In this document: positions 16,360-24,229 of the stretch, piece by piece
Numbering within the stretch: the stretch's first letter is position 1
Layout: every line of letters starts with the position of its first letter
Assembly: GCA_903870275.1 (NCBI GenBank)
Contig: CAIQCK010000121.1
Location: 1-64,000, forward strand
Reading direction: 5' to 3'
DNA length: 64,000 nt
Origin: an uncultured bacterium
GTDB taxonomy: Bacteria; Verrucomicrobiota; Verrucomicrobiia; CAIQCK01
Program-made: the position numbers and the translations under genes
The notes under the pieces: model-generated
Told to the model about the DNA's origin: nothing
Databases searched by the model: none
What the model saw: only the letters and a program-made list of their open reading frames with translations

Positions 16360-16761
16360 ATGAACAGGAGAATACTGGCAAAAATACTCGCGACCGCTCT
16401 GGTGGCTTGTTCCTTCGCGTGCGTCATAGTGGGCTGCAAGAGCAGCGGAACTTTCACCGAAGCCGATGCGGGTAAAACATTCAAGACATCGCCCGGCGCT
16501 GCGTTCGACGTCCAACTGAAAGGCAACTACACGACCGGTTTTTCGTGGGATGTCGCCCCCTATGACGGGGCCATCGTCCAGATCGCCGGCGGTCAATACG
16601 TTCCCAACCAACCGCAGAAGCCCGGCTCCGGCGGTGTCCAGCATTATGCGTTCAACATCGTCGGCAAAGGCCGGACAACGCTGCAGATCATCTACCATCG
16701 AGCCTGGGAAAAAAACGTCCCGCCCGCCATGACCTTCACGCTCCAGATAGATTCGAAGTAA
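16360..16761 (+). CDS. Chagasin-family (I42) protease inhibitor lipoprotein
   Basis: The 133-residue product starts at the ATG at 16360, which has AAGGAG eight bases upstream; an upstream ATG at 16318 lacks this. A lipoprotein signal ends IVGC (about residue 26). The mature part carries the three chagasin loops: GNYTTGFSWDV (cf. NPTTGYSW), GSGGVQHYAFNI (cf. GxGG) and IIYHRAWEK (cf. RPWE). Members block papain-like cysteine proteases. It probably protects the cell envelope or acts on host or prey proteases. It lies 62 bp downstream of the GH42-like gene. Confidence 0.85.
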   Translation: MNRRILAKILATALVACSFACVIVGCKSSGTFTEADAGKTFKTSPGAAFDVQLKGNYTTGFSWDVAPYDGAIVQIAGGQYVPNQPQKPGSGGVQHYAFNIVGKGRTTLQIIYHRAWEKNVPPAMTFTLQIDSK

Positions 16762-16818
16762 TGCCCCTGTGCCGTTTCCCGCTGGCAAGGTGAAGCGGCA
16801 GGCTAACTCCAAGAGCGT

Positions 16819-18990
16819 TCAACCCAGCCGGCGGCGAAGCGCGCGGAAACGGCCAAAAGCTGAGGTCCAAAACCCGGCGCTGAGCAGCGGCAGCACCAGC
16901 AACGTCGCCGCGATATCAATCATGGTGCCGAAGACCACCACGAGGCCGAAACGCTGTGTGGGCGGAAAATTGGACAGGGTAAAAATGGCAAAGCCGGTGG
17001 CAATGATTGTCGCGGAGCCGATCACCGCCCTCCATTGCTCATCGCGCGCGGCCACCCATGCTTTCCACACGTCCGTTTCCACAGCGCGGTTGCGCCGCAC
17101 GGCGAAAACCAGATGGACCATCGCGTCCACGGCCATGCCGATGCACACGTTGGCTGCCGGCGCCGATATGATGTCCACTGGCACGTTCAGATACCCGGCG
17201 GTCCCCAACATGCAAAAACGGCACAAGCTCAAACTGATGATCATGGCCAACGGCGTGCGCACCGATCTCGTGATGATCAGCGCGACGAAGAAAAATATCC
17301 CGAACAACCATTCAAGCCCTTCAATCATGCTGGCCTCAACCAGCTTGGCCAGTTGTCCCTGCAGTTGGTAGATGTCGCCGACCAAAACGGGTTCAAACCC
17401 ATGCTCGCGCACGATGGAGCGGAGTTCGTCAACGATGCCGGCGCGGTAGCCCTTGCGGCCGGATTCGACCATCCGCAGCAGGAACATGGCTTCCTTGTGA
17501 TCTTCCGTGATGAAACTCTTGGCAACCTGGTCGTGTTCCGGCCGTTCCATGATGCGGACGAGGTGATCCCAGGTGAGGAAGAATGCCAGCGGTGACCGGT
17601 CCCCTTCCGCCATGAGCACCGGAAGGGAAATCACCGTGCCGACCGCTGCGTGGTTTTCCAGCGCTTCCTGGAGCTTCCACATTCGTTGGTAGGCGTCGTC
17701 CGTGTTCAGCTTGCGGCCCTGAGCGTCTGCGATGACCAGGTCCAGCGGGCTGCTGCCGCCATGGTGATCCACGTATTCCAGCCCGTCGCGCAAAGTCTGT
17801 TGCGGTTTGAAATAGTCCAGCAGGCTCGGGTCGGTGTTCAGCCTCCCCATGCCCAACCCCAGGCCGAAGGTGAGCGCCAGGAGAAGCAGCACCGGCGGGA
17901 CGAAGCGACGCGCGCCAAACGGCGAGTAGCGTTTGGTGCCGGCCACGATGCTCTTGGGCGGCACCGCCCATCGCAGGAACCACGGATAAATCGTGTAGGC
18001 GCAGAGGAAGGCCACGACCGTCCCGATCGTACCGCCAAACCCCAGCTCGCGCAGCGGTTTGGCCGGGACCAGCAACAGCGTGGCAAAACCCAGCGACGTG
18101 CAGATCATGCACCAGAAGGACGGCGGCAATGTCATGCAATACGCATCGCACGCGAGATCCTCCTGCCGGCCCCGCTTGCAGGCGATGTTCCGCCAGTTCG
18201 AGGTCATGAACACCAGGTGGGAGAACGTCAGCACGAAGACGATGGTGCTGAGGTTGGCGGTGAGAATGCCGATCTTCATCCCCAACAACACCTGGATCGT
18301 CAGCGACAGCAGGATTGCGCTGATGCACGTGGCCAGCATGCCGGTCAGAATCCGAAACGACCGGAAGATCGGCAGCATGGCCCCGCCAAACAAAATCACC
18401 GCCGTGATGCTGAACCACGCGAAGTCATGCACCAGATTGCGCTGGATCATGGCGACGACATACGGCGCTCCCGCCAGCCGGATGCGAAAGTCCTCCGCGT
18501 CGAACTCCTTGGCGACCTTCTCCAGTTTTACGACGAGCTTCGACGCCTCCTTGCCCCCGATCAACACGATGATGTTGGACGAATGCTGGTTTTCAGCGAT
18601 CAGGAGCCGCCGCCACAGCGGGCTTTCCTTGGCGTCGGCAAAATTCTTCGGCCCGGCCGCAAGGCTCCTCACGGCAATCACGGTGTCGAGATTCTTGATC
18701 TTTTCCGTCAGGGCCTTGATGTGCTCGTAGTACTCTTGGCCGGCGATGTCAGGTGACGAAACGCTGATGATGATCTGCGACGGGGAGGGAAAGAGTTGCT
18801 CGATCTCCTTGGTTTGCCGGAACTGCGGGTCCTTCGCCGAGAAGAAAAAATCCTCGTCCACGTGCGGGGTCAAATCCACAAACGTCCCCACCGCCCAGAC
18901 CAATGCGCCCACCAGCGCCAGCATCAGCCAGTGCATCCATGAAGGGCCGGCCTTGAAGACCGCCGCCACCACATCGCGTCCCTTCTTCAT
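16819..18990 (-). CDS. MMPL/RND-family transporter
   Basis: The 723-residue membrane protein has the RND/MMPL layout: a first membrane helix (LMLALVGALVWAVG), a large external domain (DPQFRQTKEIEQLFPSPSQI onward), six helices with FSITAVILFGGAMLPIFRSF, then a second half with a periplasmic domain and six more helices (EWLFGIFFFVALIITRSVRT, IGMAVDAMVHLVFAVRR). Such proteins export lipids, hopanoids or other hydrophobic compounds by proton motive force. The ATG at 18990 (MKKGRDVVAAVFKAG) is preferred, because upstream sequence is a repeat (19041-19232). The substrate is unknown. Confidence 0.85.
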   Translation of the reverse strand: MKKGRDVVAAVFKAGPSWMHWLMLALVGALVWAVGTFVDLTPHVDEDFFFSAKDPQFRQTKEIEQLFPSPSQIIISVSSPDIAGQEYYEHIKALTEKIKNLDTVIAVRSLAAGPKNFADAKESPLWRRLLIAENQHSSNIIVLIGGKEASKLVVKLEKVAKEFDAEDFRIRLAGAPYVVAMIQRNLVHDFAWFSITAVILFGGAMLPIFRSFRILTGMLATCISAILLSLTIQVLLGMKIGILTANLSTIVFVLTFSHLVFMTSNWRNIACKRGRQEDLACDAYCMTLPPSFWCMICTSLGFATLLLVPAKPLRELGFGGTIGTVVAFLCAYTIYPWFLRWAVPPKSIVAGTKRYSPFGARRFVPPVLLLLALTFGLGLGMGRLNTDPSLLDYFKPQQTLRDGLEYVDHHGGSSPLDLVIADAQGRKLNTDDAYQRMWKLQEALENHAAVGTVISLPVLMAEGDRSPLAFFLTWDHLVRIMERPEHDQVAKSFITEDHKEAMFLLRMVESGRKGYRAGIVDELRSIVREHGFEPVLVGDIYQLQGQLAKLVEASMIEGLEWLFGIFFFVALIITRSVRTPLAMIISLSLCRFCMLGTAGYLNVPVDIISAPAANVCIGMAVDAMVHLVFAVRRNRAVETDVWKAWVAARDEQWRAVIGSATIIATGFAIFTLSNFPPTQRFGLVVVFGTMIDIAATLLVLPLLSAGFWTSAFGRFRALRRRLG

Positions 18991-19040
18991 TTTTGAACAT
19001 AGCAGAAAAAGCCGGAAAAGGAACGAAGCGGCGAGGAGGA

Positions 19041-19232
19041 ATGGAGTGTTGGAGCGATGGAGTAATGGGGCGCTGGAACGCTGGAGTGCTGGAGCGCGGA
19101 TTATTGGAGTTTTGGGAGTGCTGGGACAGCAGCGTTTTCGGGCGATTCGACCCATTGCGGCTGGAAGTTTTCAGGTCGCCCCTTTCCAACACCGCATTAC
19201 TCCATTACTCCACCACTCCACTACTCCGCCGC
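19041..19232. repeat. GGAGTGCTGGAGCG repeats with an inverted arm
   Basis: Bases 19041-19122 repeat TGGAGYGNTGGAGN units, and 19190-19232 carries the reverse complement (CATTACTCCATTACTCCACC). Together they can form a long loose hairpin. The array extends the open frame upstream of the MMPL gene, which can mislead start prediction. Confidence 0.75.
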
Positions 19233-19613
19233 TCCGACAAACCGCTTGACGGTCTTCAGGGGCGCTTTGTCTGCCTTCATGTAGTCCCGCTGATAGAGCG
19301 CGTAGCCAAGGCCGTCGGTGACGGTCGCGGGGACGGGGGTGATTTCCACGAGCGTGTTGCCTTTGAAGTGGCAGATATACTTTTGATTGGCCGTCTCCCA
19401 TCCCTTTTGCGCCCAGTTGGACTCAAACCAGCAATCCGACTGGTTCCATTTGAGGGTGTAGGTCTCGGTGGACTCGACCACGGGGAACTCCATCGTCAAC
19501 GTGTCGCCGCCTTTGACCGGGTCGAAGACCGCATACTGGCCATTCCAGAACGGCGTGGCGGCGCGGCCGTTGATCTTGCTGCGGACCGCTTTCTTGTCCA
19601 CCCACAACGGCAC
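19221..19613 (-). pseudogene. 3' remnant of a glycosidase (GH127-like C-terminal domain)
   Basis: The 130-codon frame PLWVDKKAVRSKINGRAATP, then GQYAVFDPVKGGDTLTMEFP, resembles the C-terminal beta-domain that ends beta-L-arabinofuranosidase (GH127/DUF1680-like) proteins (WV...INGxPxxxxxxGxYxxxxRxWxxGDxxxLxFPxxxE). The catalytic part is missing: upstream of 19614 the sequence turns into non-coding repeat material. It appears to be what is left after a deletion or rearrangement. The stretch 19614-19842 holds no gene; it has an AACCGGAGTTGCC/GGCAAAACTCCGGTT inverted repeat (about 19771-19817). Confidence 0.55.
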
Positions 19614-19842
19614 ACGAAGACTTCATGAAAAATCTTTTGGGCGGCGCGATACTTTGAAATGGACTGCCAAGTGGCGCCAAGGTGACGTTGTTCATGGTCT
19701 TGTCGAGCTTCGTGCGGCATCGTAGCGCGCACCCATTTTCTGGCAAGCGGGAACTCCCCTCGACGGAGAACCGGAGTTGCCCTCAGCGCCGCCATCCTCG
19801 CCGGCAAAACTCCGGTTCATGGGATCAAATCCTTTTCGGATC

Positions 19843-19893
19843 AAGATCCCGCCCTGGCTCGCGTGGGTGGCGAGTTGTTGGCAGCGGGTCAGC
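19843..19893 (-). pseudogene. Degenerate copy of the ilvD 3' end (copy a)
   Basis: Read on the minus strand this gives LLTRCQQLATHASQGGIL, against LARYQKLVTNASQGGILG at the end of the intact ilvD (21765). ACGCGAGCCAGGGCGGGAT is identical in both. It begins at the stop codon of the sugar isomerase gene. Confidence 0.6.
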
Positions 19894-20908
19894 AGAACTG
19901 ATTCAGATAATGCGCGCCGTGCCGGAAACCGTCCTCCGGCGCGAACGTCCGGTCCTCGTGCTCAATGCTAAGAACGCCTTTGTAACCGACATCGCGCAAC
20001 AGGCTGATGTATTCGGCCCACTTGATGTCGCCGTAGCCGGGAATCACATACCGCCACCAGCCGTTGCCCAACACACCCACGTAGCTCCGTTTCTGAACAT
20101 CCACGAGACAATCCTTCGCGTGGGTGTGGAAGATCCGCTTGCTGAACTTTGCCACCGGCACCAGATAGTCGCACTGCTGGTGAACCAGATGCGAGGGATC
20201 GTAGTTCAGCCCGAAATGTTCGTCGGGAATGGCCTCAAACAGGCAGTCGAACGTGTCCAGCCCCTGGAGGCAGGTGGCAAACCAGTTCTCGATCGCGATC
20301 TTGATCCCCTTGTCCTTCGCGTAGTCGAGGATCGGCCGGAAAATCTTCGGCACGACCTTCTTGAGCAACCCGATCTTGTTCGCTTTGTCCTTCTCCTGCG
20401 GGACACCCGTCATTGCGCAGAGGGTTGGCACACCCAGCAACACAGCGGCATCCACCAGCTTCTTCATGGCGTTCTGGAATTCCTCGGTCTTTCCCGGAGC
20501 CATCGGGTTTGTGTAGTTCGACAGGCTGCTGATCTCCAGCCCGCGCTCCGCCAGCATCTTCTTGATGTTCTCGGCGTCCGCCGGGCCGAACGTCATCGGG
20601 TCAATGTGTTTGCTGCCGGGATGCGACACGACCTCCAGCGCGGCAATGCCGCATCGCTTGGCCATGTCGAGCACCTGGTCAAACGGCTCCTTGGTCAACG
20701 GCATCGTCAGCATCCCGACCCGGATGCTTTTGTCCTTCCCGCCTTGAGTCGCCGGAGCTTGTGCGGCTGCACTGGCCCAGCCCAGGGAAGCCGCGCCCAC
20801 GGTTCCTGCCGCAGTTTCGAGGAATCCTCTGCGTGAAATCTGGATCGGGCTTTGTGGAACCACTGGACCCGATGCGTTCAATGAGCGGCGCTCCTGGCTT
20901 GTGTTCAT
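19889..20908 (-). CDS. Tat-exported sugar phosphate isomerase/epimerase family protein
   Basis: The 339-residue xylose-isomerase-like TIM-barrel (AP2Ec) protein starts at the ATG at 20908 and carries a Tat leader ISRRGFLETAAGTVGAASLG. It shows IRVGMLTMPLTKEPFDQVLD, GIAALEVVSHPG, a metal-site region IAIENWFATCLQG (E), GLNYDPSHLVHQQCD (D, H), HTHAKDC and VLSIEHEDR, which fit the usual Glu/Asp/His/Glu divalent-metal site. It likely isomerises or epimerises a sugar or polyol in the periplasm. The stop codon adjoins an ilvD-like 3' fragment, so its 3' boundary is a rearrangement point. Confidence 0.85.
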   Translation of the reverse strand: MNTSQERRSLNASGPVVPQSPIQISRRGFLETAAGTVGAASLGWASAAAQAPATQGGKDKSIRVGMLTMPLTKEPFDQVLDMAKRCGIAALEVVSHPGSKHIDPMTFGPADAENIKKMLAERGLEISSLSNYTNPMAPGKTEEFQNAMKKLVDAAVLLGVPTLCAMTGVPQEKDKANKIGLLKKVVPKIFRPILDYAKDKGIKIAIENWFATCLQGLDTFDCLFEAIPDEHFGLNYDPSHLVHQQCDYLVPVAKFSKRIFHTHAKDCLVDVQKRSYVGVLGNGWWRYVIPGYGDIKWAEYISLLRDVGYKGVLSIEHEDRTFAPEDGFRHGAHYLNQFC

Positions 20909-21084
20909 GGCGCCAAGGCTAATCCGAGCCACAGCCGCGTCAAGTCCCAAACTGGATTGCCGCTCTGCACCACGCCGCCGCGGCTTTTCAAGAGAACAGC
21001 GCAAGCCGGGGACAGCAAGCACCGGGATGACTTCCTGAACGGATTTATCGTTGCAGCGTCAGTCTCGGAAACTTGTGTGTGACC

Positions 21085-21186
21085 TCAACCAAGAATGCCG
21101 CCCTGGCTGGCGTTGGTGACGAGCTTCTGGTAGCGGGCGAGCCAGCCGCGCATGTGTTCGGGGCAGACCGCCGAGGTCGCGCTTCA
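21085..21186 (-). pseudogene. Copy of the ilvD 3' end (copy b)
   Basis: On the minus strand it reads KRDLGG, then a 20-bp insertion, then GWLARYQKLVTNASQGGILG and a TGA stop. Apart from the insertion, its last 59 bases match the intact ilvD end (21768-21830) at about 95%. It lies directly after the DUF2442 gene, so the DUF4160/DUF2442 pair sits between two ilvD ends in direct orientation. The rest of 20909-21084 holds nothing recognisable. Confidence 0.75.
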
Positions 21187-21192
21187 AAGGCA

Positions 21193-21489
21193 TCACTCTT
21201 TCGCTGGCGGAGTTTCCCTGACCATCATCGGTTCTGCATCGTGCCGTCGTTCTTCGGCGGCGAGTTCTTCGTGCATCGAAGTTGGGCAAAGGTCCGCGCC
21301 GCCGGGCCACTCCACGCAGCCAAAATCATCGTTGATGGAGACGGCTTTGAACAGAACCGGATTCAGCAGCGACTGAAACACGCCGCCGCGCCTTGCCGGG
21401 TCAACCGCATAAACGCCCTCCAGCCCGTCGTTGAATCGGACCCACAGTCGGTGTCCTTCGAGTGCTTTGACCTCAACAATCCGAATCAT
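21193..21489 (-). CDS. DUF2442 protein
   Basis: The 98-residue product starts at the ATG at 21489 and shows the DUF2442 pattern: IRIVEVKALEGHRLWVRFND, then GLEGVYAVDP and a C-terminal FGCVEWPGGADLCPTSMHEE. DUF2442 genes are typically coupled to DUF4160 genes in small two-gene modules of toxin-antitoxin style, where they may be the antitoxin-like partner; this is not proven. Here the DUF4160 gene ends eight bases upstream. The pair is flanked by ilvD 3' ends, so it seems to have arrived as a cassette. Confidence 0.85.
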   Translation of the reverse strand: MIRIVEVKALEGHRLWVRFNDGLEGVYAVDPARRGGVFQSLLNPVLFKAVSINDDFGCVEWPGGADLCPTSMHEELAAEERRHDAEPMMVRETPPAKE

Positions 21490-21497
21490 GACTGAAT

Positions 21498-21758
21498 CTA
21501 CTCCAACGGTTTGATTTTGGCAGGCTCGATGTTGCGGCTCGTCGCATCCCATGCCCCTTGCAGTTCGTTGCGATGCAACGCGGCCCATTCCAGCACCAGC
21601 GCCAATGCCCGCCGGGGCAGACCGCCGCGAAGAATCTCCAATGTCAGAAGATTTACCTGCACTTCTTCGCCTTGATAAACCGCATGAAAGTGCGGCGGCG
21701 GATGGTCGCCGGAGAACATCCGGACGATGATGCCGTAAAAGCGACAGAGTTCAGGCAT
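21498..21758 (-). CDS. DUF4160 protein
   Basis: The 86-residue product has the DUF4160 signature CRFYGIIVRMFSGDHPPPHFHAVY (P-P-H-F-H core), followed by VQVNLLTLEILRGGLPRRAL and a helical tail WAALHRNELQGAWD. DUF4160/DUF2442 pairs are frequent in accessory parts of bacterial chromosomes and have a toxin-antitoxin-like layout, but activity is not established. The start lies seven bases downstream of the ilvD stop, so it may be read from the ilvD transcript. Confidence 0.9.
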   Translation of the reverse strand: MPELCRFYGIIVRMFSGDHPPPHFHAVYQGEEVQVNLLTLEILRGGLPRRALALVLEWAALHRNELQGAWDATSRNIEPAKIKPLE

Positions 21759-21764
21759 GGCGTC

Positions 21765-24032
21765 TTATCCCAGAATCCCGCCCTGGCTCGCGTTGGTGAC
21801 GAGCTTCTGGTAGCGGGCGAGCCAGCCGCCGAGGTCGTGCTTCACGGGCTTCCACGTCTTCTTGCGCTCGGCCAGTTCGGCTTCGGGGACGACGATGTCT
21901 ATGCGGCGGTTCGGGAAATCAATGCGGATGCGGTCGCCTTCCTTCAAGAGACCGATGGGGCCGCCTTCCTCGGCTTCGGGCGAGACGTGGCCGATGCACG
22001 CGCCGGCGGTGCCGCCGCTGAAACGGCCATCGGTGACGAGCGCGACCTTGTCGCCGAGACCCATGCCGACGATGTAGCTGGTGGGCGAGAGCATCTCCTG
22101 CATGCCGGGACCGCCGCGCGGGCCTTCGTTGCGGATGATGACCACGTCGCCGGCCTTGACCTTGCCGGCAAGGATGCCGGCGCAGGCGTCGTCCTGGCTT
22201 TCGAAGATGACGCACGGTCCCTCGAACACGAAGCCGGGGCCGCAGTTCTTCTTGAACGTCTCGCTGATGCCGGCGGTCTTGACGACGCTGCCGGCGGGCG
22301 CGAGCTGGCCGTAAAGAATCGCGAGGCCGCCGTCGGGCGAGTAGGCCGTGGCCTTGGTGCGGATGCAATCCTGCGCGTTGAACATGAACGCCGCGTCGTA
22401 GGGCATAAGGCCGGCGGGCGAGACCTGTTTGAGCGTGGCGGGACTGGAGTCGTGATACGCCTTGCTGATCAGCCAGCCCTTGCGATATTTCGACACACGC
22501 AACACGCATCCCATCGTCTTCTCGCCGCCCTTGGCATAGCGCCAGAGCACGATGACGGGCGTGCCTTTGAGCTGGCCCAGTTCCGCGCGCACGAGACCCT
22601 TGGACTCGGCGAACGCGGCTTTCAGTCCCGCCTCAATGGCGGCCTTGCCGGTCCAGGTGGTCGTCTCGTCCACCTTCACGACGGCGTCGTCCGCGTACAA
22701 TTCCGCGGCCGTGGCGGCGTCGCCGACATTGCCCGCCGCCGCGAGACGCCAGAGCGTGATCGAGCGCGGGTCGCCGGGGAAAAACATCATCGGCTTTGGC
22801 ACCAGGTTGCCGGCGGCGGTGCGGGCGGTGGAGCCGAGCTTGTCGTTCGGGTCCACCACAAGCGCCGATGCGCCGGAAATGCGCACGGCCTTCGCCCATG
22901 ACGTGCATTTTTCGGAGCGCACGTCCCACTCATCAATGTTCTCGCCGATGGTCTTGCCGGTGACGGTCTTGCACGACACGTTGAGCGCGCCCATGCGCTT
23001 GAGCTCGCCGAGAATCGTGTGGATGCCGCCGGCGCGATGCACGTCCTGCACGTGGTAGGCCGACGACGGCGACACCTTGCAAAGGCACGGAATGCGGCGG
23101 GAGATTTCGTCAATGCGGGCGATGTCGTAGGCGATGCCGGCCTCGCGCGCGATGGCGAGCGTGTGGAGGACGGTGTTGGTCGAGCCGCCCATGGCGACGT
23201 CGAGCATGATGGAGTTGTCGAACGCCTCCAGCGTGGCGATGTCGCGCGGCTTGAGGTCGTGCTCGACGAGCTTGACGATGGCGCGCGCGGCGCGTTCGTA
23301 GAGGGCCTCGCGTTCCTTGGAGACGGCGAGCACGGTGCCGTTGCCGGGCAACGCCATGCCGAGCGCTTCGCAGAGGCAGTTCATCGAGTTGGCCGTGAAC
23401 ATGCCGGAGCACGAGCCGCACGTCGGGCAGGCGGTCTGTTCGAGTTTCGTCAGGTCGGCCTCAGTGATCTTGCCGGCCTGAAGTTCGCCGACGCCTTTGA
23501 AAACCGAGATGAGGTCCGACGCGCCGGACGCGGGCTGGAGATGCGCCGCGAGGTCCTCGTGCGTCGCCTTCCGCTCGGCGATGCCCGCCGCCATCGGCCC
23601 GCCGCTGACGAACACGGTCGGGATGTTGACGCGCATGGCGGCCATCAACATGCCGGGGACGATTTTGTCGCAGTTCGGGATGCAGACCATGCCGTCGAAG
23701 CAATGCGCCCGCAGCATCGTCTCGACGCAATCGGCGATCAGTTCGCGCGACGGCAGCGAGTAGAGCATGCCGCTGTGGCCCATCGCGATGCCGTCATCCA
23801 CGCCGATGGTGTTAAAGATGAACGGCACGCCGCCCGCCTCGCGCACGAGGCGCTTCACGAGCGCGCCAACCTCGTTGAGGTGGGCGTGGCCGGGGATGCA
23901 GTCGGTGTAGCTGTTGCAAATGGCGATAAACGGCTTGCCCCAATCCGCCTCGGATTCGATGGAGCCGGTGGCGCGCAGCAGCGAGCGGTGCGGCGCGCGT
24001 TCAAAACCTTTTTTGATGATGTCAGAGTTCAT
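21765..24032 (-). CDS. ilvD: Dihydroxy-acid dehydratase with an internal NTF2/SnoaL-like segment
   Basis: The 755-residue protein converts 2,3-dihydroxy-isovalerate or -methylvalerate to the 2-keto acids of branched-chain amino-acid synthesis. Residues 1-371 and 553-755 align with ordinary IlvD (about 555 residues): PHRSLLRATG, the cluster cysteines in SYTDCIPGHAHL (C45), CIPNCDKI (C121) and CPTCGSCSG (202-209), SPDGGLAILYG, GPRGGPGMQEML and TDGRFSGGTAG. Between them lie about 180 extra residues, of which 418-535 look like an NTF2/SnoaL domain (LWRLAAAGNVGDAATAAELY, ADDAVVKVDETTTWTGKAAI). The ATG at 24032 (MNSDIIKKGFERAPHRS) fits the short-type IlvD start. Extra copies of the gene's 3' end lie at 21085 and 19843. 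Confidence 0.9.
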   Translation of the reverse strand: MNSDIIKKGFERAPHRSLLRATGSIESEADWGKPFIAICNSYTDCIPGHAHLNEVGALVKRLVREAGGVPFIFNTIGVDDGIAMGHSGMLYSLPSRELIADCVETMLRAHCFDGMVCIPNCDKIVPGMLMAAMRVNIPTVFVSGGPMAAGIAERKATHEDLAAHLQPASGASDLISVFKGVGELQAGKITEADLTKLEQTACPTCGSCSGMFTANSMNCLCEALGMALPGNGTVLAVSKEREALYERAARAIVKLVEHDLKPRDIATLEAFDNSIMLDVAMGGSTNTVLHTLAIAREAGIAYDIARIDEISRRIPCLCKVSPSSAYHVQDVHRAGGIHTILGELKRMGALNVSCKTVTGKTIGENIDEWDVRSEKCTSWAKAVRISGASALVVDPNDKLGSTARTAAGNLVPKPMMFFPGDPRSITLWRLAAAGNVGDAATAAELYADDAVVKVDETTTWTGKAAIEAGLKAAFAESKGLVRAELGQLKGTPVIVLWRYAKGGEKTMGCVLRVSKYRKGWLISKAYHDSSPATLKQVSPAGLMPYDAAFMFNAQDCIRTKATAYSPDGGLAILYGQLAPAGSVVKTAGISETFKKNCGPGFVFEGPCVIFESQDDACAGILAGKVKAGDVVIIRNEGPRGGPGMQEMLSPTSYIVGMGLGDKVALVTDGRFSGGTAGACIGHVSPEAEEGGPIGLLKEGDRIRIDFPNRRIDIVVPEAELAERKKTWKPVKHDLGGWLARYQKLVTNASQGGILG

Positions 24033-24229
24033 GGCAAATGATTTAAAATTTACGCTATTCAGGTTCAGCGTCATTCTAACCTCTGATGGGTTGAAGTGTC
24101 ACGCACTTGATCAAAGCGGGGGTGGCGTTCCGGCCCCGCTATCTGGGTAACAGTGCCTTTTGAGGCCACGACGGATGAATCTTGCCTCGGCTTCTTTGGC
24201 CCTTTATCGTGTGCTCTGCGGACCCGATT

